Assembly: GCF_001613345.1 (NCBI RefSeq)
Contig: NZ_BDCE01000042.1
Location: 40,967 to 104,966, forward strand
Source of the DNA: Nocardia uniformis NBRC 13702
GTDB taxonomy: Bacteria; Actinomycetota; Actinomycetes; Mycobacteriales; Mycobacteriaceae
Direction of reading: 5' to 3'
DNA: 64,000 nt
Positions 1 through 8,466 of this stretch are shown here, one piece after another. Each line of letters begins with the position of its first letter. The first letter of the stretch is position 1. The notes below the pieces were generated by a model. It made no database searches and was not told where the DNA came from. It was given only the letters and a program-made list of their open reading frames with translations. The position numbers and the translations under genes were made by a program.

Positions 1-772
<772 letters not shown>

Positions 773-953
773 CCTTCCTCCTCGATCCATTCGCGGCGCG
801 TGGTGATCGGATTTCGCGGCCGTAGATGTCGACTCACGAAATCGGCATCTATTCTATGCCCGCTCCCCCACACGGGGCGAGGAAAGTTCATACGTCCTGA
901 CACGACTCGCCGAACCCGACGAACGGAGGGATTCGCCGATTCATACTGGGAAT

Positions 954-1361
954 ATGGAACCGCATCGCACGCACAGCCGCCGCGATATCCCGGTGCGCGA
1001 GAGCCTGCGACTGCTGACAACGATCGGGTTCGGCCGGGTCGCGTTCACCAGACGCGCATTGCCCGCGCTGCGCCCCGTCGCGCACGACGTCGCCGGTGAT
1101 CACCTCGTCCTGGCCGCCGACCCCGCCACCGCCCGCACGCTCGACGGGCAGGTCGTGGTCTACGAGGCCGACATCATCGATCCCCACACCCAATCGGGTT
1201 GGTGCGTAGTCTGCACCGGAACCGCCGAAGCCATCGGTCATCCGGACGAAGTCGCCGTATGCCAACACCTGTTTCCGCCCGGGATCGACCTGCCCGATGA
1301 CCGCCTTATCCGACTGTCGCTCGATATCACCACGGGTATCGAATACGTGCAGCCGGAATAA
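954..1361 (+). CDS. Pyridoxamine 5'-phosphate oxidase-like flavin-binding protein
   Basis: This 135-residue protein has the layout of small PNPOx-like split-barrel proteins that bind FMN or F420: an N-terminal helix with 'ESLRLLTTIGFGRVAFT', a strand pair ending in HLVLAADP, and a C-terminal W-C-V-V-containing strand followed by a GTAEAI stretch. Such proteins are usually single-domain redox or cofactor-binding proteins of unknown substrate in actinobacteria. A possible -10 (CATACT) ends six bases before the ATG, and the nearest good Shine-Dalgarno sequence is too far upstream, so the mRNA may be leaderless. The gene stands alone. Confidence 0.75.
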   Translation: MEPHRTHSRRDIPVRESLRLLTTIGFGRVAFTRRALPALRPVAHDVAGDHLVLAADPATARTLDGQVVVYEADIIDPHTQSGWCVVCTGTAEAIGHPDEVAVCQHLFPPGIDLPDDRLIRLSLDITTGIEYVQPE

Positions 1362-1462
1362 TCCGAGCGCGGAAAGTCGATTGCGGTAGATCCCCGGCCT
1401 GCGAATGTTGGTGTCCCGCAGGTTCCTCGGAACCGCCGGACGAGGGGGAACCCTCTATAGCG

Positions 1463-1505
1463 GTGTGGCACAGTTCGGTTAGCGCAGTGGGCTCATAACC
1501 CGCGG
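1463..1505 (+). other. tRNA-like 5'-half fragment with CAT anticodon loop
   Basis: This stretch resembles the D-arm and anticodon arm of a tRNA: a D-loop-like AGTTCGGTTA, then an anticodon stem GTGGG/CCCGC around the loop CTCATAA, which has a CAT anticodon. The D-stem is imperfect (3 of 4 pairs). No TΨC arm or acceptor 3' strand follows; the sequence instead runs into the right end of the TnpB element at 1522. It is a fragment at best, not a working tRNA gene, and the similarity could be accidental. Confidence 0.3.
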
Positions 1506-1521
1506 CTTTCGCAGCTCAGTT

Positions 1522-1640
1522 GTTGACGTCCTCTCTGGCTTGAAGGCCGGAGATTCCTACCAGCACCCTGACGGGCGCTCTGGGTGGGTTCCTGTTTCAC
1601 CGGGACGCGCTTTCCGCTAGGCGGGAAGGCTGACGGTCCC
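1522..1640 (-). ncRNA. Putative omega RNA (reRNA) of the first TnpB element
   Basis: TnpB nucleases are known to use an RNA transcribed from the 3' end of tnpB and the transposon right end, with the guide taken from flanking DNA. Downstream of the tnpB stop at 1617, the minus strand carries a structured right end with a GGC-CTTCAA-GCC hairpin near 1538-1548, ending in GACGTCAAC. The same terminal block is found behind the second tnpB at 60451. The guide would begin just below 1522 (minus strand AACTGAGCTGCG). The 5' boundary is a guess, because omega RNAs overlap the tnpB coding end. Confidence 0.55.
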
Positions 1641-2777
1641 TCCGCAGGCGTTTAACCTCTCGGCCTGTCCGGCCGCGAGGATGTTGATCGCCGCGTTCAG
1701 GTCGCGGTCGTGCGTCGTCCCGCACGCGCACGTCCATTCCCGCACGTGCAGCGGTTTCCTGCCTCCAACAGCTCCGCACACCGAGCACATCTGTGTGGAG
1801 GGGAACCAGCGATTGATCTTGGCGAAGGTCCGGCCGTACCGGTGGGCCTTCTCCTCGAGCATGCGGGTGAACATGCCCCATCCGGCGTCGTGCACCGATT
1901 TCGCCAACCGGGTACGCGCGAGACCTTTCACGCACAAGTCCTCGACGTAGATCGCTTGGTTGTCGCCGATGATCATCGTGGACTGTTTGTGTGCCCAATC
2001 GCGGCGGGTGTCGGCCACCCTCGCGTGCGCCTTCGCGACCTTGATGCGTGCCTTGGCCCGGTTCGCCGAGCCTTTGTCCTTGCGTGACAACGACTGTTGC
2101 GCCTTGCGCAGCCGGCGTTCGGCCCGGCGCAGGAACCGGGGCGAGGTGATCGTCGTCCCGTTCGACAGCACCGCGAACGTCGTCAAACCCAGATCGATGC
2201 CCACCTCGGAAGCGACTGGCGCAAGCGGCTCGTCGTTCACCTGCACCACGAACGACGCGAAATACCGTCCCGCTGCGTCCTTCACGATCGTCACGCTCGA
2301 CGGCTCCGACGGCAGATCCCGAGACCAGCGGACCGCGACATCGCCGATCTTCGGCAGCCGCAACTTCGCACCGGGGGTCACCGCGAATCGGGCGTTGCGC
2401 GTGAACCGGATCGACTGACGATGATCCCTGCGGGACCGAAACCTCGGCGCTGCGACCTTCGCGCCCTTGCGATTGCCCGTGACGGAGGCAAAGAAGTTGC
2501 GGTACGCGGTGTTCAGATCCGCCAATGCCTGCTGCAGCACCACCGACGACACCTCACCCAGCCACACCCGCTCCGGGGCCCGCTTGGCCTCGGTGAGTCG
2601 TTTCGACAGCTCGCTGTCGCTGATTCGCCCTCCGGCGGCGAACGCTTCCCGCCGCGCCGACAACGCATCGTTGAACACCACACGGGCGCAGCCGAATGCC
2701 TTCGCCAACGACACCTGTTGTCCCACTGTGGGATACAGGCGGAAGTTGTATCGAAGCTGCACACCCGACGATAGCAT
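1617..2777 (-). CDS. tnpB: RNA-guided endonuclease TnpB (OrfB family)
   Basis: A 386-residue TnpB of normal length. The N-terminal OrfB helix-turn-helix/wedge region (about 1-125) starts with the typical YNFRLYPT motif. All three RuvC catalytic acids are present: D195 in GIDLG, E279 in IYVED and D359 in DRDLNAAINIL. The zinc finger between RuvC-II and RuvC-III has C331, C334, C350 and C352. TnpB proteins cut DNA next to a TAM under guidance of an omega RNA and help keep the element at its donor site; they are not needed for transposition. The protein appears intact and so is probably active, unlike the neighbouring tnpA. Its 3' end should overlap the omega RNA. Confidence 0.95.
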   Translation of the reverse strand: MLSSGVQLRYNFRLYPTVGQQVSLAKAFGCARVVFNDALSARREAFAAGGRISDSELSKRLTEAKRAPERVWLGEVSSVVLQQALADLNTAYRNFFASVTGNRKGAKVAAPRFRSRRDHRQSIRFTRNARFAVTPGAKLRLPKIGDVAVRWSRDLPSEPSSVTIVKDAAGRYFASFVVQVNDEPLAPVASEVGIDLGLTTFAVLSNGTTITSPRFLRRAERRLRKAQQSLSRKDKGSANRAKARIKVAKAHARVADTRRDWAHKQSTMIIGDNQAIYVEDLCVKGLARTRLAKSVHDAGWGMFTRMLEEKAHRYGRTFAKINRWFPSTQMCSVCGAVGGRKPLHVREWTCACGTTHDRDLNAAINILAAGQAERLNACGGTVSLPA

Positions 2778-2783
2778 TCACCT

Positions 2784-3199
2784 ATGAGCGAATGCGGCGA
2801 TATCCGCACCGGTCGACACCGTGCTTTCGTACCGCACGCACATGGTTTTCGTCACGAGATACCGACATCGCGTGTTCACCCACCGACATCCGGTGCGGAT
2901 GGAACAGATCACGCGCGCCGTCTGCGAGGACTTCGACGCCGAGGTTGGTCGGGTTCACCGGTGACACCGACCACGTCCACCCGCTGGTGAACTTCCCACC
3001 CACCGTTGCCCCGTCGCGGCTGGTGAACTCCCTCAAAGGGGTGTCCTCGCGTCGGATGCGCCACGAGTTCCCCGAGCTGGTGCGTCACTACTGGCGAGCA
3101 CAACGACTCTGGTCGGGGGCCTACTTCGCCGGATCGGTCGGTGGCGCCCCGATGTCGGTGCGGCGCCAGTACATCGAGCGGCAGGAACGCCCGGTCTAG
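2784..3199 (+). pseudogene. tnpA: IS200/IS605 transposase TnpA, disrupted by two frameshifts
   Basis: Pieces of a Y1 HUH transposase are spread over all three forward frames. The start (DIRTGRHRAFVPHAH) is read from 2784, the second piece (VFVTRYRHRVF onward to CEDFDAE) from about 2842, and the C-terminal piece (TDHVHPLVNFPP to the end, including LVNSLKGVSSRRMR and YFAGSVGGAP) in the frame that stops at 3199. The HUH motif survives as HVH. Restoring two single-base indels, near 2840 and 2945, would rebuild a normal-length protein of about 138 residues. The seven-base gap to the divergent tnpB start is typical of IS605 elements. Confidence 0.85.
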
Positions 3200-3335
3200 G
3201 GCACGCTCGGGCCTTGGCGGCCCTCCCCTCGTGGGCCTTCACCACCGCCCTGAACGGCGGCGCACTGCCCCACACCCGGTAGCTCAATCAATAGGGCAAC
3301 GCCCTGGGAGGAATGTCTGCCCGTCGGCGCGGGCG

Positions 3336-4295
3336 TCATACTTCCGCGGGCGCGGGGCCTCGCACCGCCGTCGGGGAGCGTTTGCGGTTTTCCCAGGCTC
3401 GGGCGAGGACGATGGTCAGGCCGACGTAGGCCCAGCCGAGTAGGACGTCGATGACGTAGTGTTCGCCGCCGAAGACCAGGGTGAAGGTCATGGCCAGCGG
3501 GTAGATGGCGAGGATTGTGCGCATCCACCAGGCGGTGAGCAGCGGCCAGAGCGTCACCGTGACGAGTAGGGCGAAGGCGGTGTGCAGCGATGGCAGGGCG
3601 GCGACGTAATTTCCCTGGGTCTCCAGGAATTTCGCGCTGACCTCGGCCGGGACCACACCCAGCCCGAAACCGGCGATGCGGGCTATCCCCTCGTCGATCA
3701 CACCCTCGCGGGAGGCGTACCACGGTGGCGCGGCGGGCAGCAGCACGTAGGTCACCAGACCGAGGTAGGACAGCAGGATGATGCGTCGCATGTACTTGAC
3801 CCACATCGGTCGCGAGTACACGTAGAAGATGGCGGCCACCAACCACGGCACGATGAAGTGGGAGGTGTAGACGATTCCGGTGAGCACCGTCCACCACGGC
3901 TGCTCCCCGTTCGCAACCAGGTTCTGCTGCAACCAGACGGTGGGAACGGTGCCGTTGAACATCCAGCTGTCCACCGCGGCGAGTTCTTCCATTCGCAGCG
4001 GCATGCCGACGGTGTCGGCGAAATCGCGGGAGTAGTCGTAGAGCACCAGTGCGGCGAGCAGCGGCAGCCAGTCGGTCAGAATCCGCAGGTGTTCGCGCCA
4101 GGGGCGGTCGATGGTGAAGGCGGCGATGCCGACCAGAATCCAGGCGGCCTGATATATGCGGCTGGTGGGGAAACCCCAGGCCATGGACACAATGGCCAGT
4201 GCGACCAGATAGACGTACCAGACCACCCTGCGCCGCCGAATCCGCTCCGACCACCGCTGGTCGGGCAGTTCGGAAGCTACCGAAGCCGCTTCCAT
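3336..4295 (-). CDS. PAP2 / inositolphosphotransferase-like membrane enzyme
   Basis: A 319-residue integral membrane protein with about six hydrophobic segments. It carries the PAP2-superfamily signature in the Aur1/Ipt1-like form: LPSLHTAFALLV followed, after two membrane segments, by GGEHYVIDVLLGW, in which the histidines and the aspartate form the phosphotransfer site. Family members remove or transfer phosphate or phosphoinositol groups on lipids at the membrane. The ATG at 4295 has a TAGGTGA ribosome-binding site. The gene stands alone and is divergent from the ArsR fusion. The exact lipid substrate cannot be read from the sequence. Confidence 0.82.
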   Translation of the reverse strand: MEAASVASELPDQRWSERIRRRRVVWYVYLVALAIVSMAWGFPTSRIYQAAWILVGIAAFTIDRPWREHLRILTDWLPLLAALVLYDYSRDFADTVGMPLRMEELAAVDSWMFNGTVPTVWLQQNLVANGEQPWWTVLTGIVYTSHFIVPWLVAAIFYVYSRPMWVKYMRRIILLSYLGLVTYVLLPAAPPWYASREGVIDEGIARIAGFGLGVVPAEVSAKFLETQGNYVAALPSLHTAFALLVTVTLWPLLTAWWMRTILAIYPLAMTFTLVFGGEHYVIDVLLGWAYVGLTIVLARAWENRKRSPTAVRGPAPAEV

Positions 4296-4485
4296 TTCAC
4301 CTAGTGTTCCACCTCCGGCAACTCGGCGTCACATCCAGGGTCGCGGTAGGTGAATCCGCATCCCTTACGCCGCAGGTCATTTCATCAGCGGCGGGCAATC
4401 GGCGGCGTAGCGGTAGGTTGCGACCCGCAACCGATCCGACCGGCGCATACGAAGCGACGAGGTGGGACAACGGCGGCCACCGGAA

Positions 4486-4523
4486 GATATTCCTTGACGG
4501 GAATATTCTCCATGGTGAATACT
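4486..4523 (+). promoter_or_regulatory. Leaderless promoter with overlapping ArsR-type operator
   Basis: A -35 box TTGACG (4494-4499) and a -10 box AATACT (4518-4523) are 18 bases apart, and the -10 ends seven bases before the ATG at 4531, so the transcript should start at or next to the start codon. The -35 box forms the centre of an inverted repeat, GATATTCC-TTGACG-GGAATATTC (4486-4508). AT-rich repeats with ATATTC are typical ArsR/SmtB sites, so the repeat probably lets the encoded protein shut off its own promoter. Confidence 0.7.
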
Positions 4524-4530
4524 TTCGGTC

Positions 4531-5376
4531 ATGGATCAGATCGCATCGGCACTCGGGGAGCGTGCACGGTGGCGCATTGTCGAGCTGCTCGCCGAGCGGC
4601 CCCGGACTGTCGGCGAACTGGCCGAGCTGACCGGCCTCCGGCAACCACAGACCACCAAACACCTGCAAACCCTGGCTCGCGCGGGTCTGGTCACGGTCTT
4701 TCCGCTCGGGCAACGGCGCGTCTACGCGCTCGAATCCGCCCCGCTGCAGTCCCTCGAACGGCGGCTGCGGGAATTGACCGAGAGCACCGAGGCGCACCAC
4801 GGCGAGCGCGACGTCATCGCGCGCTATCGCGCCACCATCGACGCGGAATCCGCTGCCGCGGACCGGGAACGATGGGCGGACGGACGCACGTTCTCGTTCG
4901 AGCGGGTACTGGCCGCGCCCAGGGACACCATCTGGCGGTACTGGACCGATCCGGATCTGCTCGCATCCTGGTGGGCCCCTTCGCCTTTGACGATCACCGA
5001 GTGCGCCCTCGAGCCGAAGCCGGGTGGTCGCGCCGTCCTCGAGTACCGCGAGGGCGAGCAGCGGTACCGCTCCGAGGGCCGAGTCCATACCGCGACCGAA
5101 CCCGAACATCTCGCTTTCGACCTGTCGGTGCTGGACGCGGCGGGGGCGGTCTCCTTCACCGGCCACTACGACCTCGCGCTCGCCGCGGTCCCTGACGGGA
5201 CCGGACTGCGGCTCGGCCTGCGCATCACCGAAACGACCGTCGAGGCCGTCCCCTATATCGCCGGGATCGAAACCGGTTGGTGCCAAGTCCTCGACAGACT
5301 CACCGACACCATCGGTAAAACACAGCACACCACCACATCTGAGCTCACGACCGACAAGAAGGAAGCACAGTCATGA
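4531..5376 (+). CDS. ArsR-type HTH regulator fused to SRPBCC (AHSA1-like) domain
   Basis: This 281-residue protein joins an N-terminal winged-helix domain (about 1-95; RARWRIVELLAERP and a QPQTTKHLQTLARAGLV recognition helix) to a C-terminal SRPBCC/START-fold domain (about 118-262; FSFERVLAAPRDTIWRYWTDPDLLASWW is the classic AHSA1 opening). Such fusions occur in actinobacteria; the SRPBCC cavity likely binds a small hydrophobic ligand that controls DNA binding. The gene lies directly under a promoter with an ArsR-type palindrome, which suggests autorepression. It overlaps the DHFR-like gene by ATGA, so the two form one unit. The ligand is unknown. Confidence 0.85.
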   Translation: MDQIASALGERARWRIVELLAERPRTVGELAELTGLRQPQTTKHLQTLARAGLVTVFPLGQRRVYALESAPLQSLERRLRELTESTEAHHGERDVIARYRATIDAESAAADRERWADGRTFSFERVLAAPRDTIWRYWTDPDLLASWWAPSPLTITECALEPKPGGRAVLEYREGEQRYRSEGRVHTATEPEHLAFDLSVLDAAGAVSFTGHYDLALAAVPDGTGLRLGLRITETTVEAVPYIAGIETGWCQVLDRLTDTIGKTQHTTTSELTTDKKEAQS

Positions 5377-5969
5377 CCAGCACTGCCCGCAAGGTGACCG
5401 CGAATATCAGCCTCACCCTCGACGGCCGCTACAACGGTCCCGGCGGCCCCAGCGATCTGAGCGCGATCGTCCCCTACGCGACCACCGATGTCGCGCGCGA
5501 CCACCTCACCCGCATCTGGGAGAGCGCGACCACAGCGCTACTCGGCCGACGCAATGCCGAGGGATTCCTCGGGTACTGGCCGTCGGTCGCCGCCGACGAC
5601 AATGCCGATCCCCGCGATCGCGGATATGCGAAGTGGCTCGTCGACACCGAAAAGGTGGTCCTCTCCACCACTTTGGCCGAAGCACCATGGGAACGCGCCC
5701 GCGTGGTGAATGCCCCCGCCGCCGACGTGGTCGCCGACCTCCAATCCACCGGCGAGGGCGACATCCTCGTCAACAGCAGCGCGAGCATTATCAAGGCGCT
5801 CCTCGCGGCCGACCTGCTCGACCGGCTCTATCTCATGATCTGCCCCGAGATCGCCGGGGGTGGCGAGCGTCTGTTCGACGACGGCCTGCCGGGTTCGAAG
5901 TGGAAGCTCACCTATCAGGAGGTCGGCGAGCTCGGCGAGATGGCCGTGGTTTACGACCGCGCCCGCTGA
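5373..5969 (+). CDS. Dihydrofolate reductase-family (RibD C-terminal-like) protein
   Basis: The 198-residue protein has the fold of the RibD C-terminal/bacterial DHFR-like group: an opening ISLTLDGRYNGPGG, a GRRNAEGF strand-helix turn, a central ILVNSSASIIKALLAADLLDRL block and a late IAGGGERLFDDG motif. These enzymes use NADPH but most stand-alone copies have no assigned substrate. Translation is coupled to the ArsR-SRPBCC gene by a 4-base overlap, so the reductase is probably the target of that ligand-responsive regulator. Confidence 0.8.
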   Translation: MTSTARKVTANISLTLDGRYNGPGGPSDLSAIVPYATTDVARDHLTRIWESATTALLGRRNAEGFLGYWPSVAADDNADPRDRGYAKWLVDTEKVVLSTTLAEAPWERARVVNAPAADVVADLQSTGEGDILVNSSASIIKALLAADLLDRLYLMICPEIAGGGERLFDDGLPGSKWKLTYQEVGELGEMAVVYDRAR

Positions 5970-6321
5970 TCATCTGCGCCGCACCCCGATGCGGCGACTT
6001 CCACTGTCAGGAACGTGGTTTGCCGATCGCGTCATGGATGGCCGGGCTGGTGGCCACCCATCGACGCCGTACCCGGCTACCCCCGGCCGCAAACGACGCC
6101 CGATGCATGGACCTTCACCGCACCGAAGCCCGAAACCATCACCGCCGTTCCGGTGCACCAGCTCCGACGCTGCCGAGCCTTCGACACCCGGCATAGGCAT
6201 TCTCACCGCTGAGTGGTGCATCAATCCGCTCTCGGGTGCGCGCCCTGAGCCGTCACGAGCCCGTCCGACGGCACTGTAAGTCGGCCAGTTTCAGCGGCGG
6301 GCCGCGGGGAGGCGACGCCTC
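5970..6321. other. Intergenic stretch without recognisable gene
   Basis: This 352-base space separates the convergent DHFR-like and WYL-regulator genes. Open frames here are proline/arginine-rich shadows, and no ribosome-binding site with a convincing protein follows. I saw no clear terminator hairpin, repeat or RNA. Confidence 0.5.
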
Positions 6322-7296
6322 TTACGAGTCCCCGCGGTAGCGGGTGGCGATCGCCGCTGCGCGGCTGTGCAGGGAGGTGCGCAACCACTGTGGGGCAAGG
6401 GCTTCCGCGTTCGTGGCGAGCTGCCACAGCGCCCATTCGGCGTGCCTCGGATCCTGGAAGGTCACCTCCAGCCGCAACCAGCCGTCGGCGTCGGTTGCTT
6501 CGGCGCGGACGGCCAGCACGGTATCCACCAGTTCCTCCCGCCGTTCCGGGTTCACTCGTAGCAGCACGGTGACCTGGTCGCCGCCGGTCCGAAACCGGGT
6601 GCTGCGTTCCTTCCAGGCTCGGTCCAGATCGACCCGGTCCGGTCGCTGCGCGGGCTCCGGGAGTTCCTCGGCGGCCAAGATCCTGGACAGTCGGTAGGTG
6701 CGGTCCGCGCCGGACCTCGTGGCCAACAGATAGCCCTGGCCACGGACGGTGACCAGGCCGATCGGATCCACCGTGCGCCATTTCGCCGCCTGGTCCACTG
6801 CCGCGTAGTGGATGCGCAGTTTATGTCCGGCGAACACCGCGCGCCGAACCTCGGCTACGACGGCGGCGGGTACCTCCTCGGCGACCCGCCGCCGCGAGAG
6901 AATATCGGTCTCCGGGTCGATGAGCAGCCGCTGGGCCGCGCCGGCGGCGGTGGCTCGATAGCTTTCGGGTAGCGCGTCAACCACCTTGCGCATGGCCGAG
7001 GCGAGCGCCGCGCCGAGGCCGAATGCCTGTGCGCCGCGCCGTGATCCGGCAACCAGCAGGGCGAGCGCCTCCTCGTGGTTCAGCCCGGTGAGTTCGGTCT
7101 GGAAGCCGGGCAACAGTGCGAATCCGCCGTGTCGGCCACGTTCGGCGTAGACCGGGACGCCGGCCGCGGACAGCGCTTCGATATCGCGCAGCACGGTGCG
7201 GGTGGACACCTCCAGCTCGCGGGCCAGCGCGGGCGCGGACAGCCGACCGTGCTGGCGCAGTAGCAGCACCAGCGAGACCAACCGGTCAGCGCGCAT
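6322..7296 (-). CDS. WYL-domain transcriptional regulator (YafY/DeoR-like)
   Basis: A 324-residue regulator with an N-terminal HTH_11 domain (1-60; LSAPALARELEVSTRTVLRDIEALSAAGVPV), a WYL domain in the middle (about 145-220; AKWRTVDPIGLVTVRGQGYLLA) and a C-terminal WCX-like extension. WYL proteins sense ligands, often nucleotides or nucleic acids, and control nearby genes. A CATAAT -10 box ends six bases before the ATG, so the gene is probably leaderless. It is divergent from a RidA gene across a 31-base perfect-arm palindrome that is the likely shared operator. Confidence 0.88.
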   Translation of the reverse strand: MRADRLVSLVLLLRQHGRLSAPALARELEVSTRTVLRDIEALSAAGVPVYAERGRHGGFALLPGFQTELTGLNHEEALALLVAGSRRGAQAFGLGAALASAMRKVVDALPESYRATAAGAAQRLLIDPETDILSRRRVAEEVPAAVVAEVRRAVFAGHKLRIHYAAVDQAAKWRTVDPIGLVTVRGQGYLLATRSGADRTYRLSRILAAEELPEPAQRPDRVDLDRAWKERSTRFRTGGDQVTVLLRVNPERREELVDTVLAVRAEATDADGWLRLEVTFQDPRHAEWALWQLATNAEALAPQWLRTSLHSRAAAIATRYRGDS

Positions 7297-7311
7297 GGGA
7301 AAATTATGTCA

Positions 7312-7342
7312 GCAATACACGACACAGGGTGTCAGGTATTGC
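7312..7342. promoter_or_regulatory. 31-bp interrupted palindrome, likely operator for the WYL regulator
   Basis: The sequence reads GCAATAC-AC-GACAC-AGG-GTGTC-AG-GTATTGC. Both the inner 5-bp and the outer 7-bp arms are perfect complements with one centre. It lies between the divergent WYL regulator (start 7296) and RidA genes and overlaps the place where both promoters must be. Confidence 0.75.
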
Positions 7343-7359
7343 TCGAGAGGCTGCCCAGC

Positions 7360-7827
7360 ATGACAAACAAGATGGCCAGCGAGCCAATGGACGTACCTAC
7401 TGTCGATGGATCGACCGGAACCGATGGGGCCCTGGAACGGACCGCGGTCAACCCGTGGACGTGGTCGGTGGAGATGGGGTACAGCCAAGGCGAGATAGTC
7501 TCCGGGCAGACCCGAACCCTCTACTGCTCCGGGCAGACCGCGATGAGCGGCGACGGCACGCCCCAACATGCCGGTGACATGGCCGCGCAGCTGGCACTGA
7601 GCGTCGACAACCTGGAAGCCGTGCTCAGCGAGGCCAACATGTCCTTCGCGAATCTCGTTCGACTCAACGTCTACACCACCGACGTCGACCTGCTTTTCCA
7701 GCACTACGGCGTGCTGGCGGCGCGCCTGGGCGCCGCCGGAGTGGCGCCGACCACCACCATGCTCGGGGTGACTCGGCTGGCCATCCCCGGCCTGATGGTC
7801 GAGCTCGAGGGAACCGCCGTCGCGTAA
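7360..7827 (+). CDS. RidA (YjgF/UK114) family protein
   Basis: A RidA-like protein of about 155 residues, with the family core (TLYCSGQTAMSGDGTPQHAGDMAAQ, NLEAVLSEANMSFANLVRLNVYTTDVD, TTMLGVTRLAIPGLMVELEGTAVA). The conserved arginine that binds imines in true RidA is not evident near the C-terminal end (V-T-R-L is the nearest), so it may be a divergent subfamily rather than a 2-aminoacrylate deaminase. An earlier in-frame start at 7306 would put coding sequence over the operator, so I prefer the ATG at 7360. It is divergent from the WYL regulator, its probable controller. Confidence 0.85.
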   Translation: MTNKMASEPMDVPTVDGSTGTDGALERTAVNPWTWSVEMGYSQGEIVSGQTRTLYCSGQTAMSGDGTPQHAGDMAAQLALSVDNLEAVLSEANMSFANLVRLNVYTTDVDLLFQHYGVLAARLGAAGVAPTTTMLGVTRLAIPGLMVELEGTAVA

Positions 7828-7836
7828 TGCGACCAC

Positions 7837-7880
7837 GCCGCCTCCGGCGGGCCGCCCGTCGGAGTGGCTCGCCGGAGGGC
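7837..7880 (+). terminator. Hairpin downstream of ridA-like gene
   Basis: A GC-rich inverted repeat (CGCCTCCGGCG pairing with CGCCGGAGGGCG, one bulge) lies 10-55 bases after the RidA stop. It has no U-tract, as is common in high-GC actinobacteria. Confidence 0.45.
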
Positions 7881-7957
7881 GTGAAAACGCGGGCCCGCAC
7901 GCGATACCGATGCTTCGACACAGTTGTCGCCACCGAGCTGGAGGCTAACCTGCAAAA

Positions 7958-8464
7958 GTGATGGACGCACTGCTGTTCCTCGACGTCGATGGGCCGCTGA
8001 TCCCCTTCGGCGGAGGATCCGGGCAGGATTCGGACGCTTCGCTCCCCGACAACGGCCCGGGCAGCACGAATCCGCTCATGGCACGGCTCGATCCGGCGCT
8101 CGGGCCGCTATTGTCCGCACTTTCCTGCGAACTGGTGTGGGCTACGACCTGGATGGATGAAGCCAATCGGGTCGTGAGTCCGGCATTGGGCTTGCCGACG
8201 CTGACCGTGATGGATTGGCCGGAGTCGCCGGACGATCGCATCGACGAATGGTTCGGGTTGCATTGGAAGACTCGCGCATTGGTCGAACGGGCTGGCGGGC
8301 GCTCATTCATCTGGATCGACGATGAGATCGGTGACGGCGATCGGGAATGGGTTTGCGCGCATCACCCCGGTCGGGCCCTGCTGTACCACGTGGATCACCG
8401 GGTAGGACTGCGGCCGAGTGATTTTCAGATCTTCAGCGCATGGCTCGACTCCGGATCGATGTGA
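7958..8464 (+). CDS. HAD-domain-containing protein
   Basis: The 168-residue protein begins with the HAD motif I, FLDVDGPLIPFG, giving the two aspartates of the phosphatase-type active site, and has a late acidic motif IWIDDEIGDGD matching HAD motif IV. A middle VWATTWMDEANR motif is typical of a HAD group common in Nocardia and Streptomyces. It is probably a cytosolic phosphohydrolase of unknown substrate. A GTG at 7958 or the following ATG at 7961 may start it; GGAGG lies about 13 bases upstream. Its stop is two bases from the stop of the convergent membrane-protein gene. Confidence 0.75.
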   Translation: MMDALLFLDVDGPLIPFGGGSGQDSDASLPDNGPGSTNPLMARLDPALGPLLSALSCELVWATTWMDEANRVVSPALGLPTLTVMDWPESPDDRIDEWFGLHWKTRALVERAGGRSFIWIDDEIGDGDREWVCAHHPGRALLYHVDHRVGLRPSDFQIFSAWLDSGSM

Positions 8465-8466
8465 TG

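Larger units (their letters stand above)
1522..3287 (-). mobile_element. IS200/IS605-type element: intact tnpB, broken tnpA
   Basis: The element holds divergent tnpB (minus strand) and tnpA (plus strand) genes, the IS605 arrangement. The right end is marked by a conserved hairpin and the terminal motif GACGTCAAC (minus strand), ending near 1522. At the other side a hairpin (CCGCC-N6-GGCGG, 3244-3259) lies just inside a minus-strand TTGAT at 3287-3291, the type of target/TAM motif used by ISDra2-like elements. There are no terminal inverted repeats, as expected for this single-strand transposing family. Exact ends are inferred from these signals. With tnpA frameshifted, the copy should move only if TnpA is supplied in trans. 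Confidence 0.8.

Noticed and set aside
1463..1505. A functional tRNA-Met gene
   Set aside because: No T-arm or acceptor 3' strand follows, and the D-stem has a mismatch; listed only as a fragment.
1522..3291. A larger integrated element or prophage around the TnpB copy
   Set aside because: No integrase, att-like duplication or phage gene was seen between katG and the PAP2 gene; the insertion looks limited to the IS605-type element.
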